This document shows positions 43,329 through 52,080 of a DNA stretch of 64,000 nucleotides, piece by piece. Location: assembly GCA_965250275.1 (NCBI GenBank), contig OZ252297.1, forward strand, positions 2,728,001 to 2,792,000, read 5' to 3'. The translations under genes and the position numbers were made by a program. Source of the DNA: G965250275 sp965250275 (GTDB lineage Bacteria; Pseudomonadota; Alphaproteobacteria; Rhodobacterales; Rhodobacteraceae). The notes beneath the pieces are model-generated. The model made no database searches and had not been told where the DNA came from. It saw nothing but the letters and a program-made list of their open reading frames with translations. Numbering within the stretch: position 1 is the first letter of the stretch; every line of letters begins with the position of its first letter.

Positions 43329-43855
43329 AAGTCCTTGATGCACAACCGCAATCGCCCAAACCTTGGCGGGCCAGTTCGATTGGAGTGGTGTCTTGTCTGG
43401 GCGATTCCGGACGCGGCGCGGGCGATGGTCAACCGACCATCTGCCTGAATGCTCAATGCTGGCGCGCGCGTCATCGCGGTTCTTCTCCGACAGGCTGGAA
43501 CGATCCCATCACCTGCCCTTTTGTTTCCTTTCCCACGCAGAGCGGGGCAAAGGCGCTAAATTGACCCTAAAAACGGGCCACGATCAGTCTGTCCGGTCTT
43601 GCGGGATAACCATCCGCCAGTGTCCAAGACAGCGAAACTCCGTTTGCAGGCGTGACGCTCTTTGGCGCCACGTCACGCTTCGCTCAACATAAGGGCAGGC
43701 ACCGGGCAATGACAATGGGCAACTTGTTCCTTTGCTGCGATTGCAGCAAAACAACCCTAAGATGTACACCTCAGAGGAAAGAAATTCTTGCTTGCGCGCT
43801 GGAAGCGGTCGTTTCACGCTCCTGACTCAAGTGATTTTGGCCAAAAGGAGCCGAC
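43329..43855. other. rne leader and divergent promoter region
   Basis: The 527 bases hold no supported gene. The stretch just upstream of rne probably encodes a long 5' UTR, as RNase E mRNAs often do. It contains a perfect hairpin GATGGTC-AACC-GACCATC (about 43424-43441). The right end should hold the promoter of the GFA gene, whose ribosome site is AAAGGAG. Confidence 0.5.
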
Positions 43856-44266
43856 ATGACCATGCAAGGCGGGTGTTACTGCGGCGCGCTGCGTTACGAA
43901 GTTACGGGAACGTCCCTGATGAGCGCGCAATGCCATTGCCGCGAATGCCAGTACTTCAGCGGCGGCGGTCCAAACATGTATCTTTTGCTGCCACCAGAGA
44001 CCCTGACCTATTCCGTTGGCGCCCCGCAACGCTTTGCCCGCGACGATCTCGACAACGCCGTGACGCGCGAGTTCTGCGGTACCTGCGGCACCCATATCGC
44101 GACCTTGCGACAGGACATGCCCTACATTGTGCTTAAGGCCGGCACGCTGGACGATCCTGTGCACTACGGAGAGCCGGCGATGGCCATCTACACCTGCGAT
44201 CTGCAACCGTTTCACAACATCCCGGACGGCATCCCAACGTTCGAAGGATTGCCGCCGCGCCGCTGA
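43856..44266 (+). CDS. GFA family glutathione-dependent formaldehyde-activating-type protein
   Basis: A 136-aa zinc-fold protein of the GFA/CENP-V family. Cysteine ligands are visible as GGCYCGALRYEV, QCHCRECQYF and FCGTCGTHIA. The founding member was linked to S-hydroxymethylglutathione formation, but most relatives have no demonstrated activity. AGGAG five bases before the ATG fixes the start. It is convergent with the patatin gene, 7 bases away, and divergent from rne. Confidence 0.9.
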   Translation: MTMQGGCYCGALRYEVTGTSLMSAQCHCRECQYFSGGGPNMYLLLPPETLTYSVGAPQRFARDDLDNAVTREFCGTCGTHIATLRQDMPYIVLKAGTLDDPVHYGEPAMAIYTCDLQPFHNIPDGIPTFEGLPPRR

Positions 44267-44273
44267 GGCCTGT

Positions 44274-45425
44274 TTAGTTCAACGCATCGCGATAGCTGCG
44301 CGGGACGTCATTGGTCCAAACCGCACCATCCGACGCCGCGATGCGCCCGGCCTCAAACACCTCCCGAAGCCGCTCCGGATCGAAATCCAGAGCCGACTGC
44401 GCCGCGGGTTCGCCAGCCCGGATATAGGCAAGCTGGAACCCGAACCCGGCAGTGTGCGCCTGTTGTTCGAGCAGGGACAGCTCCGCCTGACTCGCCGCGC
44501 GCAACAGGATCGATGCCGAGGCTGCAGCCACACTGGCGGTGTCAGATTCCACAACTTCGAACGCTGGCTCCAGAGCGTTGTTCAGAATGGCATAGACGGT
44601 GCCCGTTCGGGCCCCAGCGACGCGCAGTCGCCGGGGATCTGGCGCCCAGAGCTGCGAAATCGTGCCCCCATCGACATGCAGTTCCTCAAAACCCCCGTCT
44701 CCTCCGGGCCAAACGATCCGAACCGCCGGAAAGGCGCCCGGAATCGAGGCGGACGCGGCGATCACGCCTTCTATGATCGGTCCGCCGCGGGCATAGCCCA
44801 GCTTGGCCAGCGCCCCGATGTCCCAGACCGAAAGGCGCTGGGCATCCAGATGGGTCGTCGCGATGTACAATCGTCGTCCGGCATCATGAGCGGCAGCGAT
44901 CTCGTCCACAACCCGTGGCGTCACGATGCTGGCCACCAGGCGTTGCAAATCGGTCGGGGAAAACGCCCCGCCCCCGCGCAGCAAGCGGATCAGACCAAAG
45001 CTGGGCGTGCCGAATTCAGTACCTGTCTGGTCAATCAGACGCCCCAGATCGTCATCATAAGCCGCACCAAGAAAGGCATACGGCGCAAGAATGGCGCCAA
45101 TGCTGATCCCGCTGACGATGTGGAACTGTGGGCGCGTGCCCGCTTCGCTCCATCCCACCAGAACGCCAGCGCCAAACGCGCCATCAGGCCCCCCGCCAGA
45201 CAGGGTCAAAACCTGCAGGGGTCCCCGTGCGGCACGCGCCACAGGCCTGTAGGCGCGCAACAGCACCTCAGGCGCGTCGTCGGAAAAGAACCTGTAAGCG
45301 CCTTCGGTCGCAACCAATTCGGCACGACCGCGCTCCGGCGTCAGAACTGCGCGTTCAAACGGGGCGCAGCCCACAACAAAAACCACAGTAAGAAAGGCCC
45401 AAAACACGGGCTGCACCAATCTCAT
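44274..45425 (-). CDS. Patatin-like phospholipase lipoprotein
   Basis: A 383-aa lipid-hydrolase. The N-terminus is a lipoprotein signal with lipobox-like VVGC, so it should be anchored in an outer- or inner-membrane leaflet. Patatin motifs are LSGGGPDGAFGAGVL (oxyanion loop), GISIGA (the GxSxG nucleophile) and HVDGG (catalytic Asp). I use the ATG at 45425; a TTG 12 bases upstream is also in frame. It may release fatty acids from phospholipids. It follows dctD by 36 bases on the same strand. Confidence 0.88.
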   Translation of the reverse strand: MRLVQPVFWAFLTVVFVVGCAPFERAVLTPERGRAELVATEGAYRFFSDDAPEVLLRAYRPVARAARGPLQVLTLSGGGPDGAFGAGVLVGWSEAGTRPQFHIVSGISIGAILAPYAFLGAAYDDDLGRLIDQTGTEFGTPSFGLIRLLRGGGAFSPTDLQRLVASIVTPRVVDEIAAAHDAGRRLYIATTHLDAQRLSVWDIGALAKLGYARGGPIIEGVIAASASIPGAFPAVRIVWPGGDGGFEELHVDGGTISQLWAPDPRRLRVAGARTGTVYAILNNALEPAFEVVESDTASVAAASASILLRAASQAELSLLEQQAHTAGFGFQLAYIRAGEPAAQSALDFDPERLREVFEAGRIAASDGAVWTNDVPRSYRDALN

Positions 45426-45461
45426 GCGTCGCCCCAACAGCGGCTGGCAAGGCCCGAAGGC

Positions 45462-46796
45462 TTAGAGGTAATCTGATCTTTGCAGCGCGTATTTCGCCAT
45501 CTTCTCGTTGAGCGTTCGCCGCGGCAGGCACAGCTCTTCCATCACGCTGGCGATCGAGCCTTTGTGGCGGCGCATCGTGTTGTCGATGAGCATCCGTTCA
45601 AACGCTTCGACATACTCCTTGAGCGGCTTGCCTTCGGTGGTCATCACCGGCTGCATCTCTTCGTGATCAGACATCAGAAGCGATGCAATGGTGCCGGACC
45701 CGCGCCGCGCCTGTAACACCGCCCGTTCCGCAATGTTGATCAGTTGACGGACATTGCCCGGCCAGGGCGCCTGCAAGAGCTGGGCCGCTTCCTGCGCGGT
45801 CACCGGTGGTGCATCACACCCGTACTCTTCCGAGAACTGCTCGCTGAGCCGCGTGAACAGGGTCAGGATGTCCTCGCCGCGCTGACGCAAAGGCGGCACC
45901 GTGATCCGTAACGCGGCCAACCTGTAGAACAGATCCGGGCGCATGACATCTTCGCAGGTGCGATCCTGCTCCTGAAGGTTCGAGATGGCCACAATCCGGG
46001 TCTCAGCGGGTGTGCCCTGTTCGTTGATGACACTCAGGAGTTTGGCTTGCAGCCCCTCGCCAAGGGCTTCGATGTCTTCCAGAACCAGCGTGCCGCCGCG
46101 CGCCTCTTCGATGGCCGGCAATTGCGCATCCTCGGGCAGCATGGGCCCAAACAACCGTTTGGACAGCGCATCTTCTTCCAGGGCTGCACAACTGACCAGC
46201 ACGAACTTCTTGCCGGCCCGGCTGCCCACGGCATGCAGCGCATGGGCGACCAATGTCTTTCCGGTGCCTGTTTCGCCATCGATCAGAACGTGGCCATCCG
46301 CCTGCCCCAGATCCAGGATATCTTCCTTGAGGCGCTTCATGACCGGGCTGGCCCCGATCAGCTTCTTCATCAGTTGGTTGCCGTCGCTCAGCTCCCGGCG
46401 CAAGGCACGGTTGTCCAGCACCAGGCGCCGGGCCCCCGTGGCGCGCTTGGCCAGTTCGCTCATACGATCCGGGTTGAAGGGTTTCTCGAGGAAGTCAAAA
46501 GCGCCCACGCGCATCGCCTCAACCGCCATGGGCACATCACCATGACCCGTGATCATGATCACAGGCAGTGCGCTGTCGTTGCCCATCAGCTTCTTGAGAA
46601 ACTGCATCCCGTCCATGCCGGGCATTTTGATGTCGGAAATGACGATGCCGGGATAGTCCGGTCCGAGCACGCGCAACGCATCCTCTGCGCTAGGAAAGGT
46701 TTCGGTGTCATACCCCGAAAGCGCCAGCCATTGGCTGATCGACTGCCGCATGTCCTGTTCATCGTCCACAATTGCGATTTTCATGGCCTGTGCCAT
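45462..46796 (-). CDS. dctD: DctD-like response regulator lacking GAFTGA
   Basis: A 444-aa NtrC-class regulator. The receiver domain has Asp55 (VISDIKMPGMDG) and Lys105 (LEKPFNP). The AAA+ domain has Walker A GETGTGKT (174-181), but the segment after LFG (217) runs PMLPEDAQLPAIEEARGG, so the GAFTGA loop that contacts sigma-54 is missing. Walker B reads LVLEDIE rather than LxLDEIE. The C-terminal Fis-like helix-turn-helix (GSIASVMEELCLPRRTLNEKMAKY) is intact. GGGAG supports the start at 46796. It is 10 bases after dctB, so the two form a pair. Confidence 0.9.
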   Translation of the reverse strand: MAQAMKIAIVDDEQDMRQSISQWLALSGYDTETFPSAEDALRVLGPDYPGIVISDIKMPGMDGMQFLKKLMGNDSALPVIMITGHGDVPMAVEAMRVGAFDFLEKPFNPDRMSELAKRATGARRLVLDNRALRRELSDGNQLMKKLIGASPVMKRLKEDILDLGQADGHVLIDGETGTGKTLVAHALHAVGSRAGKKFVLVSCAALEEDALSKRLFGPMLPEDAQLPAIEEARGGTLVLEDIEALGEGLQAKLLSVINEQGTPAETRIVAISNLQEQDRTCEDVMRPDLFYRLAALRITVPPLRQRGEDILTLFTRLSEQFSEEYGCDAPPVTAQEAAQLLQAPWPGNVRQLINIAERAVLQARRGSGTIASLLMSDHEEMQPVMTTEGKPLKEYVEAFERMLIDNTMRRHKGSIASVMEELCLPRRTLNEKMAKYALQRSDYL

Positions 46797-46806
46797 CTCG
46801 CTCTCC

Positions 46807-48579
46807 CTATTCGGCGGCTTCGACGCCGCCTCCCAGAATTGGCAACTGCATTTCAAACACCGCCCCGCCGTTCTGACCGTTGCGGGCTGTCAGCCGTCCC
46901 CCTAGGTCGTTCACGATCCCAGAGGAGATGGCAAGCCCCAGTCCAACCCCATCGCCGGGCTGCTTGGTGGTGTAGAACGGCTCGAACAGGTTCTCGAAAT
47001 CTTCGATCCCGTCCCCATTGTCCCGCACCGTCAGCGTCGCAGTTTCCCCAGCCGCCAGAATGATTTCCACCTCCGGGTCTGAGACCGACTTGGTGGCGTC
47101 CAGCGCGTTGCGCAAGAGGTTGATCATCACCTGTTCCAGCCGCATTCGATCTGCCATCACGTAGACCGCATGATCGGGAAGGACCTGGGCGATCCGCACC
47201 TGACGCTGCCGCAGTTGCGGCTCCATCATGGAAAGCGCAGACGCCAGTGCATCCCCCATGTTTACTGGGGAAAACGCATCACCGCCCTTGCGTGCATAGG
47301 ATTTCAGCTGCCGCGTTATGGCGCCCATCCGCTCCAGCAGATCATCGATTCGACCAAAGGACGATATGGCCTCTTCGGGCCGGTTGCGCCGTAACAACAA
47401 ACGCGCGCCCGCCAGATAGGTCTTCATCGCAGCAAGCGGTTGATTCAACTCATGAGACACTGCCGCCGACATCTCGCCCAGAGCCGCGAGTTTCGAGCTT
47501 TGCGCGAGGCTCTGTTCGGCCACGGCCAGGGTCTCTTGCACGCGTTCTTTCTCGGCAATTTCCCGCCGCAGCCTCTGGTTCAGTGCGCGAAGCTCTGCCG
47601 ACTCGCGCTGGAACAGCGCCATGCGCAACGCGGTCTTTCGGCTCAACGCATAGAAGGCCAGCGCGAGCAGAATCGCAAACCCCATGATCTCGAGTGCCAG
47701 CACCGTGTTCACCCGCTCTCGAATCGACGCGTAGGTTGTGAATGACGCCATGCGCCAGCCGCGAAACGGCACCAGCGTCTCGACCCGCATCACCGCTTCC
47801 CCTGACAGGTAGGCGTCCGCCGGCAGCGCCGTCCAGCCGGCCGTGGCGCGGATCGCACGGTCGATTGCACTTTGTGGCGTTTCACGTGCCAGCGCCTCGG
47901 CTTCGCTCAATCCACGCCATCTGGGCTCTGTTGACAGAATGATCGTGCCGGTACTGTCAGTGACCAGAACCGCGTCCGATATCCCCGCCCAGGCGCGCTC
48001 GAACTTTTGCAGGTCCACCTCGACCACGATTACACCGAGGGATTGCTGACCACTTTCCAGCCGCCGGGAGTAGATGAACCGATACCCCCCGGCTTCGCGC
48101 GGAATGATCGCAAAAATGGTTGCGTTGGCCCGCATCGAATCCACGAAATAGGGCTCATTGCGATGCAAGGAGCCCAAGCGGTTGCGGTCGGTCGCCGCGA
48201 CAGTCCGCCCGTCGCGATCCAGCAGCATCAAGGAGGCGGCACCAATCTCTTCGACAAACGAAATCAGCCGTTGAGTCGACTGGCTGAAATCACCGGAATT
48301 CAGGGCCCCGATCAAAGTGGGATCGCGTGCCAGAAGCTGGGGTACAATCGCGTTCCGGCGCAACTCGCTCTGCAGGTTGCCGGAATAGAGCGCCAGTCGC
48401 AGCTCCGCCCGGTTGCGCGTGCTTTCGGTAAATCGATCTGTCAGCAGGTCATTTGTGATCCAGACAGTCGTCGCGGCCACGACCAAAAGCACGGTCAGTG
48501 CTATGCGGACACGCCACCCGATGGCACTGGATCGTGTCCAGATCGACGGCTCGGGATTGGATTGGGCGGTGTCCACCAT
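46807..48579 (-). CDS. dctB: DctB-like sensor histidine kinase
   Basis: A 590-aa sensor. Two membrane helices (near 25-45 and 290-312) flank a periplasmic double-Cache-type domain. The second is followed by the cytoplasmic coiled coil RRKIAEKERVQETLAVAEQSLAQ-like stretch and the kinase core. H-box SHELNQPLAAMKTYL carries the phosphorylated His, then N-box MINLLRNALDATKS, and the G-boxes VRDNGDGI and GVGLGLAISSGIVNDLGG. In rhizobia, DctB senses C4-dicarboxylates for DctD. Here the TRAP operon lies 20 kb away and no dctA is adjacent. Confidence 0.92.
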   Translation of the reverse strand: MVDTAQSNPEPSIWTRSSAIGWRVRIALTVLLVVAATTVWITNDLLTDRFTESTRNRAELRLALYSGNLQSELRRNAIVPQLLARDPTLIGALNSGDFSQSTQRLISFVEEIGAASLMLLDRDGRTVAATDRNRLGSLHRNEPYFVDSMRANATIFAIIPREAGGYRFIYSRRLESGQQSLGVIVVEVDLQKFERAWAGISDAVLVTDSTGTIILSTEPRWRGLSEAEALARETPQSAIDRAIRATAGWTALPADAYLSGEAVMRVETLVPFRGWRMASFTTYASIRERVNTVLALEIMGFAILLALAFYALSRKTALRMALFQRESAELRALNQRLRREIAEKERVQETLAVAEQSLAQSSKLAALGEMSAAVSHELNQPLAAMKTYLAGARLLLRRNRPEEAISSFGRIDDLLERMGAITRQLKSYARKGGDAFSPVNMGDALASALSMMEPQLRQRQVRIAQVLPDHAVYVMADRMRLEQVMINLLRNALDATKSVSDPEVEIILAAGETATLTVRDNGDGIEDFENLFEPFYTTKQPGDGVGLGLAISSGIVNDLGGRLTARNGQNGGAVFEMQLPILGGGVEAAE

Positions 48580-48615
48580 ATGCGCAAGCTAAACGCAGCA
48601 CCCGCCGGGCTCAAG

Positions 48616-49284
48616 TCAGGCCGATGCCAGCACGCCTGACAATGCGCGGAACAGCGCCGCGCCATCCGTGCCACCATGACCGGCGTCCGCCGCGCGTTCC
48701 GGATGCGGCATCATACCAAGAACACGGCGGTTTTCCGAGAGAATGCCCGCAATGTCGTCCGCCGATCCATTCGGATTGTCGGTGTAGCGAAATGCGATCC
48801 GATCCTGATCCCGCAGCTCTGCCAGTGTTGCGTCATCTGCAACATAGTTTCCATCGTGATGGGCTATCGGAATGTCGATCACATCACCGGCGTTGTATCC
48901 TTCGGTGAACGCACTCGCACTCGTTTCGACCCGTAAACCCACGGTTTTGCATATGTATTTCAACCCGGCGTTCCTTAGCAACGCCCCCGGCAGCAATCCC
49001 GTCTCGGTCAGCACCTGGAACCCGTTGCAGACCCCAATCGCATAGCCTCCGGCCTCGGCATGGGCCTTCACAGCGCCGCAGATCGGGGATTGCGCCGCGA
49101 TCGCACCGCAACGCAGATAGTCTCCGTAAGAAAACCCTCCGGGCAGACCAACGATGTCGACATTGTCCGGCAGCGACTGGTCCTTGTGCCAAACCATGTC
49201 GACCGTTGCGCCCGCGCGCTCAAAGGCCACGGCCAGATCGCGATCACAGTTCGACCCGGGAAAAACGACAACCGCGGCCCGCAT
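48616..49284 (-). CDS. purQ: Phosphoribosylformylglycinamidine synthase, glutaminase subunit
   Basis: A 222-aa class I glutamine amidotransferase that feeds ammonia to PurL in purine synthesis. Cys86 in AIGVCNGFQ is the nucleophile, and the catalytic His/Glu are in MMPHPER. Start ATG at 49284 (MRAAVVVFPGSNCDRD) overlaps the purS TGA by one base, so they are coupled. The frame upstream to 49341 lies inside purS. Complete with purS here; purL is not in this window. It follows dctB by 36 bases on the minus strand. Confidence 0.95.
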   Translation of the reverse strand: MRAAVVVFPGSNCDRDLAVAFERAGATVDMVWHKDQSLPDNVDIVGLPGGFSYGDYLRCGAIAAQSPICGAVKAHAEAGGYAIGVCNGFQVLTETGLLPGALLRNAGLKYICKTVGLRVETSASAFTEGYNAGDVIDIPIAHHDGNYVADDATLAELRDQDRIAFRYTDNPNGSADDIAGILSENRRVLGMMPHPERAADAGHGGTDGAALFRALSGVLASA

Positions 49285-49514
49285 CAGACCAACTCGACGC
49301 TGTAGGATTCGATGACCGTATTGGCCAGCAGCTTCTCGCACATCTCGGTGACGTCTGCCTCGGACGCACCATCGGCCAGATCCAGCTCTATGACCTTGCC
49401 CTGCCGGACGCCTTCAACCCCGTCGAACCCCATCGCCCCCAATGCGTGGCGGATCGCTTCACCCTGCGGGTCGAGAACACCCGCCTTCAGCATCACCTGT
49501 ACCCGTGCCTTCAT
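49284..49514 (-). CDS. purS: Phosphoribosylformylglycinamidine synthase subunit PurS
   Basis: A 76-aa PurS, the small partner that docks PurQ onto PurL. The start at 49514 (MKARVQVMLKAGVLDPQG) is typical of the family; the frame extends to 49541. Motifs VLDPQGEAIRHALGAMGFDGVEGVRQGKVIEL and CEKLLANTVIESY are standard. It lies 87 bases after purC and its stop overlaps the purQ start (TGATG). Confidence 0.95.
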   Translation of the reverse strand: MKARVQVMLKAGVLDPQGEAIRHALGAMGFDGVEGVRQGKVIELDLADGASEADVTEMCEKLLANTVIESYSVELV

Positions 49515-49601
49515 GCTCTTCAACCTCTGCTCTGGTATCAAAACCGCGTCTGCAGTTTTCGTCGGTTGGGTTGGCGGCGCCGCGCAGGCACCGCCAGAAC
49601 G

Positions 49602-50363
49602 TCAATTGATCAGTGTGGGCTTCGTCATCTGTGTTGCAACCTTGGGCAACACGCCCAGACGCCGCGCGACTTCGGAATAGGCGTCAGCGAGGTTGCCCAG
49701 ATCCCGCCGGAAAACGTCCTTGTCCAGCTTCTGACCGCTCTCGATGTCCCAGAGACGGCAGCTGTCCGGGCTGATCTCGTCCGCCACAACCAGACGCTGA
49801 AAGTCGCCGTCATATATGCGGCCAATCTCGATCTTGAAGTCGATCAGCCGAATGCCGACGGAAAACATGACCCCGGACATGAAATCGTTCACCCGCAACG
49901 CGAGGCTCACGATATCGTCCATGTCTTGCTGGCTGGCCCAGCCAAAAGCCGCGATGTGTTCTTCTGTCACAAGCGGATCACCCAGACTGTCGTCTTTGTA
50001 GCAATACTCCACAATCGGGCGCGGCAGTTGCGTGCCTTCGTCAATCCCCAACCGTTTGGACATCGTGCCGGCCGCGAAGTTTCGCACGATCACTTCCAGA
50101 GGGATGATCTCACACGACCGCACCAGCTGCTCACGCATGTTAAGCCGCTTGATGAAGTGTGTCGGCACGCCGATCTGGTTCAGCCCGGACATGAAAAACT
50201 CGCTCAGGCGATTGTTCAGGACACCCTTGCCTTCGATCACGTCCTTTTTCTGGGCGTTGTAGGCGGTGGCATCGTCCTTGAAGTACTGCACCAGCGTGCC
50301 CGGTTCGGGACCTTCGTAGAGAATCTTGGCTTTGCCTTCGTAGATTTTTTTGCGTCGGGCCAT
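49602..50363 (-). CDS. purC: SAICAR synthase
   Basis: A 253-aa phosphoribosylaminoimidazole-succinocarboxamide synthetase of purine synthesis. Clear features are KIYEGKAKILYEGPEPGTLVQYFKDDATAYN at the N-terminus, GVLNNRLSEFFMSGLNQIGVPTHFIKRLNMREQLVRSCEIIPLEVIVRNFAAGTM and the ADP-ribose loop CRLWDIESGQKLDKDVFRRDLG. It uses ATP and aspartate. First of the purC-purS-purQ run and divergent from the DUF1476 gene. Confidence 0.96.
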   Translation of the reverse strand: MARRKKIYEGKAKILYEGPEPGTLVQYFKDDATAYNAQKKDVIEGKGVLNNRLSEFFMSGLNQIGVPTHFIKRLNMREQLVRSCEIIPLEVIVRNFAAGTMSKRLGIDEGTQLPRPIVEYCYKDDSLGDPLVTEEHIAAFGWASQQDMDDIVSLALRVNDFMSGVMFSVGIRLIDFKIEIGRIYDGDFQRLVVADEISPDSCRLWDIESGQKLDKDVFRRDLGNLADAYSEVARRLGVLPKVATQMTKPTLIN

Positions 50364-50526
50364 CTATAACCTTTCGGGGCCGCGGGGGCCTGAGTGACTC
50401 CCCTGCGTTTGCGACCTCATAGTGCAAGGGCCGCAGTGTCGCAAGCGGACGCCTTGCCCTTGCACGCAACGGTCCGCGCGGTCATATCAGTAATCAAACG
50501 AGTACCAAGCGAGGGGAGCCTCAGAC

Positions 50527-50847
50527 ATGACCACATTTGATGACCGCGAAACTGCCTTCGAAGCCAAGTTCGCCCACGATGAAGAGATGCAATTCAAGGC
50601 AGTTGCACGCCGGAACAAGCTGCTGGGCCTCTGGGCCGCCGACCTGATGGGAAAGTCGGGCGAAGACGCTGAAACCTATGCCAAAGAGGTCGTCAAAGCC
50701 GATTTCGAAGAGGCCGGTCACGAGGATGTTGTGCGCAAGGTTGCCGGCGATCTGGGCGCAAAATCCGACCCCGAAACGATCCGCGCCAAAATGGACGAAC
50801 TGCTGGGTGTGGCCAAGGAGCAAATTCTCTCCGAAGCTGACTCCTGA
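50527..50847 (+). CDS. DUF1476 family protein (ATPase zeta subunit-like)
   Basis: A 106-aa helical protein. In Paracoccus the homologous zeta subunit binds F1-ATPase and inhibits ATP hydrolysis. The family stretch FDDRETAFEAKFAHDEEMQFKAVARRNKLLGLWAADLMG is clearly present. It starts MTTFDDRE with GAGGGGAGCC upstream, and is monocistronic-looking. The exact inhibitory role here is inferred from the family. Confidence 0.9.
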   Translation: MTTFDDRETAFEAKFAHDEEMQFKAVARRNKLLGLWAADLMGKSGEDAETYAKEVVKADFEEAGHEDVVRKVAGDLGAKSDPETIRAKMDELLGVAKEQILSEADS

Positions 50848-50919
50848 CCTCTGCAGCGCAGCCGATTGGGCTGCGGGGCGCACACGGGCTCATAAAAATA
50901 ATGAACGAAATGCGATTGC

Positions 50920-50957
50920 CATGGCTTTGCGGCCATGACAGACGCCATTTGCTGGCG
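50920..50957 (+). promoter_or_regulatory. Tandem hairpins before homocysteine methyltransferase gene
   Basis: CATGGC-TTTGCG-GCCATG (50920-50937) is followed five bases later by CGCCA-TTTGC-TGGCG (50943-50957). Both loops read TTTGC. They lie in the leader of the downstream gene, or past the DUF1476 stop, with no T-run at their end. Purpose unknown. Confidence 0.35.
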
Positions 50958-50999
50958 CGTTTTGCGACCGGCTCTTGAGATCACGCAGGACATTTTTTG

Positions 51000-52016
51000 A
51001 TGACTACCGTTTTTGCCGACATGCTCGCCCGACATGAGGTGCTTCTTGCAGATGGGGCCACTGGCACCAACCTGTTCAACATGGGGCTGATGTCCGGCGA
51101 TGCGCCAGAGTTGTGGAACACTGACGAGCCCGCCAAGATCCGCGCGCTTTATTCAGGTGCCGTGGATGCGGGCAGTGATTTGTTCCTCACAAATACGTTT
51201 GGCGGCAACGCGTCACGGCTGAAACTGCACGATGCGCAGAGCCGCGTGCGGGAACTCAATCGCGTTGGCGCCGAGTTGGGACGTGAAATCGCCGACAAGG
51301 CAGGCCGCACCGTGGTTGTGGCCGGGTCTGTTGGACCCACCGGCGAGATCATGGAACCCGTGGGCACGCTGAGCCACGCGCTGGCCGTAGAAATGTTCCA
51401 CGAACAGGCAGACGGGCTGAAAGAAGGCGGCGCCGACGTGCTCTGGCTCGAAACCATCTCGGCGCCCGAAGAGTACCAGGCCGCCGCCGAAGCGTTTGGA
51501 CTGGCCGACATGCCCTGGGTCGGAACGATGAGTTTCGACACGGCCGGGCGCACGATGATGGGCCTGACGTCTGCCGGAATGGTGGACATGGTCGACGCGC
51601 TGCCCAACCCGCCGCTGGCCTTTGGCGCCAACTGTGGCACCGGGTCATCCGACCTGCTGCGCACGGTGCTGGGCTTTGCCGCGCAAGGCACCGAGCGTCC
51701 GATTGTGGCCAAAGGCAATGCCGGCATTCCCAAATATGTCGATGGGCACATCCACTATGATGGTACGCCTGAACTGATGGCGGACTACGCCGCAATGGCC
51801 CGCGACAGCGGCGCTAAGATTGTTGGCGGATGCTGCGGCACCATGCCCGAGCACCTGCGCCACATGCGCGCCGCGCTGGATGAACGTCCGCGCAGCGAGC
51901 GGCCCACGCTGGAACAGATCACATCCACGTTGGGTGCCTTCACCTCCGCCTCCGACGGGACCGGTGAAAGTGAAGAGGCGCCTGCCCGCACCCGCCGCGG
52001 CCGTCGACGCGGGTAG
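51000..52016 (+). CDS. Homocysteine S-methyltransferase (split methionine synthase-like)
   Basis: A 338-aa pterin-less methyltransferase of the homocysteine S-methyltransferase family. The zinc ligands are Cys212 (GANCGTG) and Cys278/279 (VGGCCGTMPEH). The N-terminal ADGATGTNLFNMGLMSGDAPELWN and FLTNTFGGNASRL are typical, matching the N-terminal domain of MetH and annotated as betaine-homocysteine methyltransferase. In related roseobacters the protein appears to work as one part of a split MetH with a separate corrinoid protein, present here at 53373. The ATG at 51000 is preferred to TTG at 50997; an AGGA lies upstream. The C-terminal tail is arginine-rich. Confidence 0.88.
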   Translation: MTTVFADMLARHEVLLADGATGTNLFNMGLMSGDAPELWNTDEPAKIRALYSGAVDAGSDLFLTNTFGGNASRLKLHDAQSRVRELNRVGAELGREIADKAGRTVVVAGSVGPTGEIMEPVGTLSHALAVEMFHEQADGLKEGGADVLWLETISAPEEYQAAAEAFGLADMPWVGTMSFDTAGRTMMGLTSAGMVDMVDALPNPPLAFGANCGTGSSDLLRTVLGFAAQGTERPIVAKGNAGIPKYVDGHIHYDGTPELMADYAAMARDSGAKIVGGCCGTMPEHLRHMRAALDERPRSERPTLEQITSTLGAFTSASDGTGESEEAPARTRRGRRRG

Positions 52017-52080
52017 ACGCTTTCAAAAGGCTGCAGCCGGCAAACACCCGTCTGCGGCATGAACCCTTCCGCCGGAGTTG

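Noticed and set aside
43363..43692. 109-aa plus-strand ORF in the rne leader region
   Set aside because: No recognisable family, weak start and random-looking composition; more likely part of the promoter and leader.
50848..50999. Possible SAM-type riboswitch before the homocysteine methyltransferase gene
   Set aside because: The hairpins present do not match SAM-I, SAM-II, SAM/SAH or SAH elements as I know them.
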